A stretch of DNA of 64,000 nucleotides from JANQPX01 sp039197065 (lineage in GTDB: Bacteria; Pseudomonadota; Alphaproteobacteria; Geminicoccales; Geminicoccaceae), in the NCBI GenBank assembly GCA_039197065.1, contig JBCCUL010000004.1, positions 283,228 to 347,227 on the forward strand, written 5' to 3'. Positions 63,846 through 64,000 of the stretch are shown here, one piece after another. The position numbers were made by a program, and so were the translations under genes. The notes beneath the pieces are model-generated. The model worked only from the letters and a program-made list of their open reading frames with translations, ran no database searches and had not been told where the DNA came from. Within the stretch, counting starts at the first letter, position 1, and every line of letters starts with the position of its first letter.

Positions 63846-64000
63846 TTGCTCGTCAGAACGTAAGCGGTGTTCTGGTCACACCATAGGTTTGTGTTGACGT
63901 TGGGGCTCCGGCTGGTGGCGATCGGTGCTATTCACGGCATGACGTTTTTCAACGGGGATGGTCATGCCTATTGGGGCCGGGCTTCAGGAGAAGCTTCGCA
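63846..64000. other. Right edge, no gene assigned
   Basis: 155 bases to the window end. A short frame MTIPVEKRHAVNSTDRHQPE on the minus strand is not convincing. The sequence is GC-rich again from about 63900. Confidence 0.3.

Overview
This 64 kb window is GC-rich chromosomal DNA of an alphaproteobacterium. The order Hyphomicrobiales is my best guess, based on gene content and protein style (sdhCDAB order, fused malic enzyme, GlcE/GlcF, DUF721 divergent from mutY). Most of it is ordinary, tightly packed core and metabolic DNA. Two stretches look acquired or decayed: about 52.4-55.5 kb (transposase and nuclease remnants) and about 61.0-64.0 kb (a transposase scrap, then an excisionase/replication-relaxation module, a structured non-coding region and an AT-richer orphan gene).

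Layout. 0-10 kb: typA, ku, a glyoxalase-like gene, then leftward envelope genes (AsmA-like, DUF4197 lipoprotein, OmpA-like lipoprotein) and mutY facing a DUF721/DciA-like gene. 9.7-24.9 kb: two glutathione transferase genes, a VanZ-like protein, an isolated subtilase-propeptide-like protein, a solitary DNA methyltransferase, a beta-hydroxyacid dehydrogenase, a GFA enzyme, a nuclease/lamin-tail protein, recA, a PAS histidine kinase, a gulonate-dehydrogenase-like enzyme, a ribbon-helix-helix gene with an apparent CTG start, and HMG-CoA lyase with a CoA transferase. 25.0-32.5 kb: a ten-gene leftward operon for an Mrp/Mbh-type cation/proton antiporter with three ND5/MrpD-like subunits. 33-45 kb: tautomerase, Ca2+/cation antiporter, a surface vWA protein with PEP-CTERM-like tail behind a sigma-54-type promoter, glcEF-dapB, glk, LysE, a polar amino acid ABC transporter, TusA, a RipA-like membrane protein and pta. 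45-52.4 kb: maeB, htpX and the complete sdhCDAB operon. 55.5-60.9 kb: a catabolic locus with a BCCT transporter, a short leader ORF, an enolase-superfamily enzyme, a divergent LysR regulator and a Gfo/Idh/MocA oxidoreductase.

The strongest unexplained signals are: (1) an interspersed palindromic element (core about GTGGCGCGGCCACCTCGTTG) that begins exactly at stop codons of at least four genes, once as a 3 x 20 bp tandem and twice as part of a longer mosaic filling the whole intergenic gap; (2) the sigma-54-type promoter with an abutting inverted repeat before the PEP-CTERM-like vWA gene; (3) an enolase-superfamily enzyme that seems to have lost the usual His/Asp dyad, linked to a BCCT transporter and a 34-codon leader ORF; (4) nested long inverted repeats and a purine-rich tract next to the excisionase/replication-relaxation genes; and (5) short genes below the usual size cut-offs. 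I saw no tRNA, rRNA or CRISPR array. All family assignments are by eye.
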